In this document: positions 61,716-64,000 of the stretch, piece by piece
How the letters are laid out: each line of letters starts with the position of its first letter
Position numbering within the stretch: position 1 is the stretch's first letter
Assembly: GCF_014873915.1 (NCBI RefSeq)
Contig: NZ_JADBEJ010000005.1
Location: 3,640,073 to 3,704,072 of the forward strand
DNA from: Amycolatopsis roodepoortensis
GTDB lineage: Bacteria; Actinomycetota; Actinomycetes; Mycobacteriales; Pseudonocardiaceae
DNA length: 64,000 nucleotides
Direction of reading: 5' to 3'
Notes under the pieces: generated by a model
Databases searched by the model: none
What the model saw: the letters and a program-made list of their open reading frames with translations, nothing else
What the model was told of the DNA's origin: nothing
Translations under genes and position numbers: made by a program

Positions 61716-62354
61716 TCACGGATCCAGATCGGCCCCGGTCAGCGCCCGTCCCGGCAGCGGCTCGTTCGTGCCGACGGCCCGCAGGCCGTCGATCATGATC
61801 CCGATGCACCGCCTCGTCGCCATCCGCGCGACCTCCTCGCCCTTGCCCGGCATCTGCCGCAGCAACGTCGCGAACAGGATCGCGACGTCACCGGTGGCGA
61901 CGTCCGTCCGGAGCTTGCCTTCGGCCTGCGCCCCGCGGACGAAAGCGTCCATCACCAGGAGTAACTCGTCACGCAATGCCTTGATCGCGGGATCACTCTT
62001 CAGGATCGCCAGCGCCCGGGGCGACACCATCGCGAGCTGGATGCTCAGCTGCAACTCCATCGACTGGTGCAGCAGCCGGATCAGCGCCTCCCAGTCCGAG
62101 GCCTCCTGATCCCTCGCCGCCTTCGCGTCCCTCAGGACCCGGTCGAAGTTGTCGACGGCGACCGCCCGGATCAGCGCGTCGCGGTCCGGGAACCGCCGGT
62201 ACAGGGTGCCGACGCCGACACCGGCCGAGCGCGCGATCTCCTCCATCGGGACCTCGGCGCCTTGGGCGGCGAAGATGACTCTCGCGGCGGCCAGGATCTG
62301 ATCCCGGTTCCGGCGCGCGTCGGCGCGCAAGCGGGTCTCGGGGTCGGCTGTCAT
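61716..62354 (-). CDS. TetR-family regulator next to a P450
   Basis: 212 residues. DNA-binding domain RDQILAAARVIFAAQGAEVP followed by MEEIARSAGVGVGTLYRRFP, typical TetR. The C-terminal domain (RMATRRCIGIMIDGL) is of the TetR_C_33-like type. Divergent from the P450-ferredoxin pair with a palindrome at 62402 in the gap. It probably represses itself and that pair. Confidence 0.92.
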   Translation of the reverse strand: MTADPETRLRADARRNRDQILAAARVIFAAQGAEVPMEEIARSAGVGVGTLYRRFPDRDALIRAVAVDNFDRVLRDAKAARDQEASDWEALIRLLHQSMELQLSIQLAMVSPRALAILKSDPAIKALRDELLLVMDAFVRGAQAEGKLRTDVATGDVAILFATLLRQMPGKGEEVARMATRRCIGIMIDGLRAVGTNEPLPGRALTGADLDP

Positions 62355-62401
62355 GATCCTCGCCTCTCGAAGGGTCCTTCAGGGCCGTGATTCTCGCACG
62401 T

Positions 62402-62415
62402 AAGGGCATGCCCTT
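62402..62415. promoter_or_regulatory. Putative TetR operator
   Basis: AAGGGCATGCCCTT is a perfect 14-bp palindrome in the gap between the divergent tetR and P450 genes, 48 bp upstream of tetR. A second small dyad, ACGGA/TCCGT at 62486-62500, lies closer to the P450 gene. Confidence 0.5.
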
Positions 62416-62571
62416 CACGCCTCCCGCGAAACCACCCCTTCGCGAGTGGACGACCCGCCTCCGCTTGAGTACCTTGGTGACATAAACGGAATGGATCCGT
62501 CCGCATACGTTTTTTGGGGCCCCTGTCCGATTTCGCCCGAACCCACCCGACATCTGGGGAAGGACAACCCG

Positions 62572-63786
62572 ATGACCGACGTCGAGGAAACCACCGCGAC
62601 CTTGCCACTGGTCCGGAAATGCCCGTTTTCGCCGCCGCCCGAATATGAACGGCTTCGCCGGGAAAGTCCGGTTTCCCGGGTCGGTCTTCCGTCCGGGCAA
62701 ACGGCTTGGGCGCTCACCCGGCTCGAAGACATCCGCGAAATGCTGAGCAGCCCGCATTTCAGTTCCGACCGGCAGAGTCCGTCGTTCCCGCTGATGGTCG
62801 CGCGGCAGATCCGCCGCGAGGACAAGCCGTTCCGCCCGTCCCTCATCGCGATGGACCCGCCGGAACACAGCAGGGCAAGGCGGGACGTCGTCGGGGAATT
62901 CACCGTCAAGCGCATGAAAGCGCTTCAACCGCGTATTCAGCAGATCGTCGACGAACATCTCGACGCCCTGCTCGCGGGCCCCAAACCCGCGGATCTCGTC
63001 CAGGCGCTTTCCCTCCCGGTCCCGTCCTTGGTGATCTGCGAACTGCTCGGCGTCCCCTATTCGGACCACGAGTTCTTCCAGTCCTGCAGTTCCAGGATGC
63101 TCAGCCGGGAGGTCACCGCCGAAGAACGGATGACCGCGTTCGAATCCCTCGAGAACTATCTCGACGAACTCGTCACCAAGAAGGAATCGGACGCCACCGA
63201 GGACGACCTCCTCGGCCGTCAGATCCTGAAGCAGCGGGAAACGGGCGAGGCCGACCACGGCGAACTGGTCGGGCTGGCGTTCCTGCTGCTCATCGCCGGG
63301 CACGAGACCACGGCGAACATGATCTCGCTCGGCACGGTGACCCTGCTGGAGAACCCCGATCAGCTGGCGAAGATCAAGGCGGACCCGGGCAAGACCCTCG
63401 CCGCGATCGAGGAACTCCTGCGGGTCTTCACGATCGCGGAGACGGCGACCTCACGCTTCGCCACGGCGGACGTCGAGATCGGCGGAACGCTCATCCGCGC
63501 GGGTGAAGGCGTCGTCGGGCTGAGCAACGCGGGCAACCACGACCCGGATGGCTTCGAGAACCCGGACACCTTCGACATCGAACGCGGCGCCCGGCATCAC
63601 GTCGCCTTCGGATTCGGGGTGCACCAATGTCTCGGCCAGAACTTGGCGAGGTTGGAACTCCAGATCGTCTTCGATACGTTGTTCCGGCGAGTACCGGGCC
63701 TCCGGATCGCCGTTCCGGTCGACGAACTGCCGTTCAAGCACGATTCGACGATCTACGGCCTCCACGCCCTTCCGGTCACCTGGTAG
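62572..63786 (+). CDS. Cytochrome P450 (CYP105-like)
   Basis: 404 residues. I-helix AGHETT at 242-247, E-x-x-R at 281-284 (ELLR) and the heme loop FGFGVHQCLGQNLAR with heme cysteine C353. Sequence character and the adjacent ferredoxin fit the CYP105 group, which oxidises xenobiotics and secondary metabolites. The substrate cannot be read from sequence. Eight nt separate it from the ferredoxin gene, so the pair shares a transcript. The nearby TetR probably controls it. Confidence 0.94.
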   Translation: MTDVEETTATLPLVRKCPFSPPPEYERLRRESPVSRVGLPSGQTAWALTRLEDIREMLSSPHFSSDRQSPSFPLMVARQIRREDKPFRPSLIAMDPPEHSRARRDVVGEFTVKRMKALQPRIQQIVDEHLDALLAGPKPADLVQALSLPVPSLVICELLGVPYSDHEFFQSCSSRMLSREVTAEERMTAFESLENYLDELVTKKESDATEDDLLGRQILKQRETGEADHGELVGLAFLLLIAGHETTANMISLGTVTLLENPDQLAKIKADPGKTLAAIEELLRVFTIAETATSRFATADVEIGGTLIRAGEGVVGLSNAGNHDPDGFENPDTFDIERGARHHVAFGFGVHQCLGQNLARLELQIVFDTLFRRVPGLRIAVPVDELPFKHDSTIYGLHALPVTW

Positions 63787-63794
63787 GAGGAGCC

Positions 63795-63989
63795 ATGAAG
63801 ATCATCGCGGACACCGGGAAATGTGTGGGCGCGGGCCAGTGCGTGCTCACCGATCCCGACCTGTTCGACCAGAGCGAGGACGACGGGACCGTCATCGTGC
63901 TGAACGCCGAGCCCGAAGGCGAAGAGGCGGAAGAGAACGCCCGCACCGCCGTGCACATCTGCCCGGGTCAGGCACTGTCGCTCGCGTAG
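63795..63989 (+). CDS. [3Fe-4S]-type ferredoxin, P450 electron donor
   Basis: 64 residues, with AGGAGG before the ATG. MKIIADTGKCVGAGQCVLTD gives the C-x5-C part, and HICPGQALSLA supplies the last cysteine followed by proline. A single-cluster 3Fe-4S ferredoxin of this length is usual next to CYP105 genes and passes electrons from a ferredoxin reductase encoded elsewhere. Confidence 0.94.
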   Translation: MKIIADTGKCVGAGQCVLTDPDLFDQSEDDGTVIVLNAEPEGEEAEENARTAVHICPGQALSLA

Positions 63990-64000
63990 GGAGTGGGGCT

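Overview
The window is high-GC actinobacterial chromosome, most like Amycolatopsis or a close Pseudonocardiaceae relative. This rests on strongly GC-biased third codon positions, many GTG starts, DUF1707, DUF397 and XRE/DUF5753 families, an acyl-CoA carboxylase locus with an epsilon subunit, and gene order recalling Mycobacterium tuberculosis (accD5-accE5-maf-accA3; lpdA-amidohydrolase-purine nucleoside phosphorylase-pmmB-upp). There is no rRNA, tRNA, CRISPR array, integrase or transposase. It reads as core chromosome with small accessory insertions. The genus is inferred from family content, not from a search.

Layout. 1-5.1 kb: an ArsR/SRPBCC pair, a YhhN-like membrane protein, a GlxA-type regulator divergent from a quinone reductase, and a NarL-type two-component system. 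5.3-16.1 kb: acyl-CoA carboxylase genes accD, accE and accA with maf, interrupted by an XRE/DUF397 cassette, a secreted GH3 glucosidase, a dicarboxylate symporter and a secreted protein. 16.3-19.6 kb: two DUF1707 proteins, an aberrant cold-shock-like protein, a GNAT and an aldehyde dehydrogenase. 19.8-24.1 kb: glycerol use (glpD divergent from glpF-glpK). 24.2-26 kb: a class F sortase between two exported proteins. 26-36.1 kb: lpdA, a GGCT-like protein, a DUF559 protein, an M20 amidohydrolase, and the propionate-disposal operon mutA-mutB-meaB. This operon and the carboxylase form two halves of the propionyl-CoA to succinyl-CoA route. 36.2-44.5 kb: a receptor Ser/Thr kinase, a MerR-controlled membrane protein/ABA4-like/PNP operon, a UGT-type glycosyltransferase and pmmB. 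44.5-48 kb: a structured intergenic region followed by an overlapping operon of an EspR-like XRE regulator, an ImmA/IrrE protease, a multi-pass membrane protein and an amidohydrolase. This is the best candidate here for a poorly described system. 48.2-56.4 kb: hisS, a MerR-aldo/keto reductase operon, a TetR gene, an ECF sigma factor with a membrane partner, upp and a phosphatase. 56.5-64 kb: a DUF1707/LiaF-like protein, a serine hydrolase, deoC with a full and a half aldehyde dehydrogenase, and a TetR-P450-ferredoxin set.

Two patterns run through the window. First, nearly every convergent gene junction carries a long, near-perfect palindrome or short tandem array. Several belong to families repeated at distant loci (a 55-bp palindrome in five copies, a 20-bp palindrome, 21-bp tandem repeats, and nested 23-bp palindromes). 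Second, many genes have a TANNNT -10 hexamer 6-8 nt before the start codon and no Shine-Dalgarno sequence, which points to widespread leaderless transcription.
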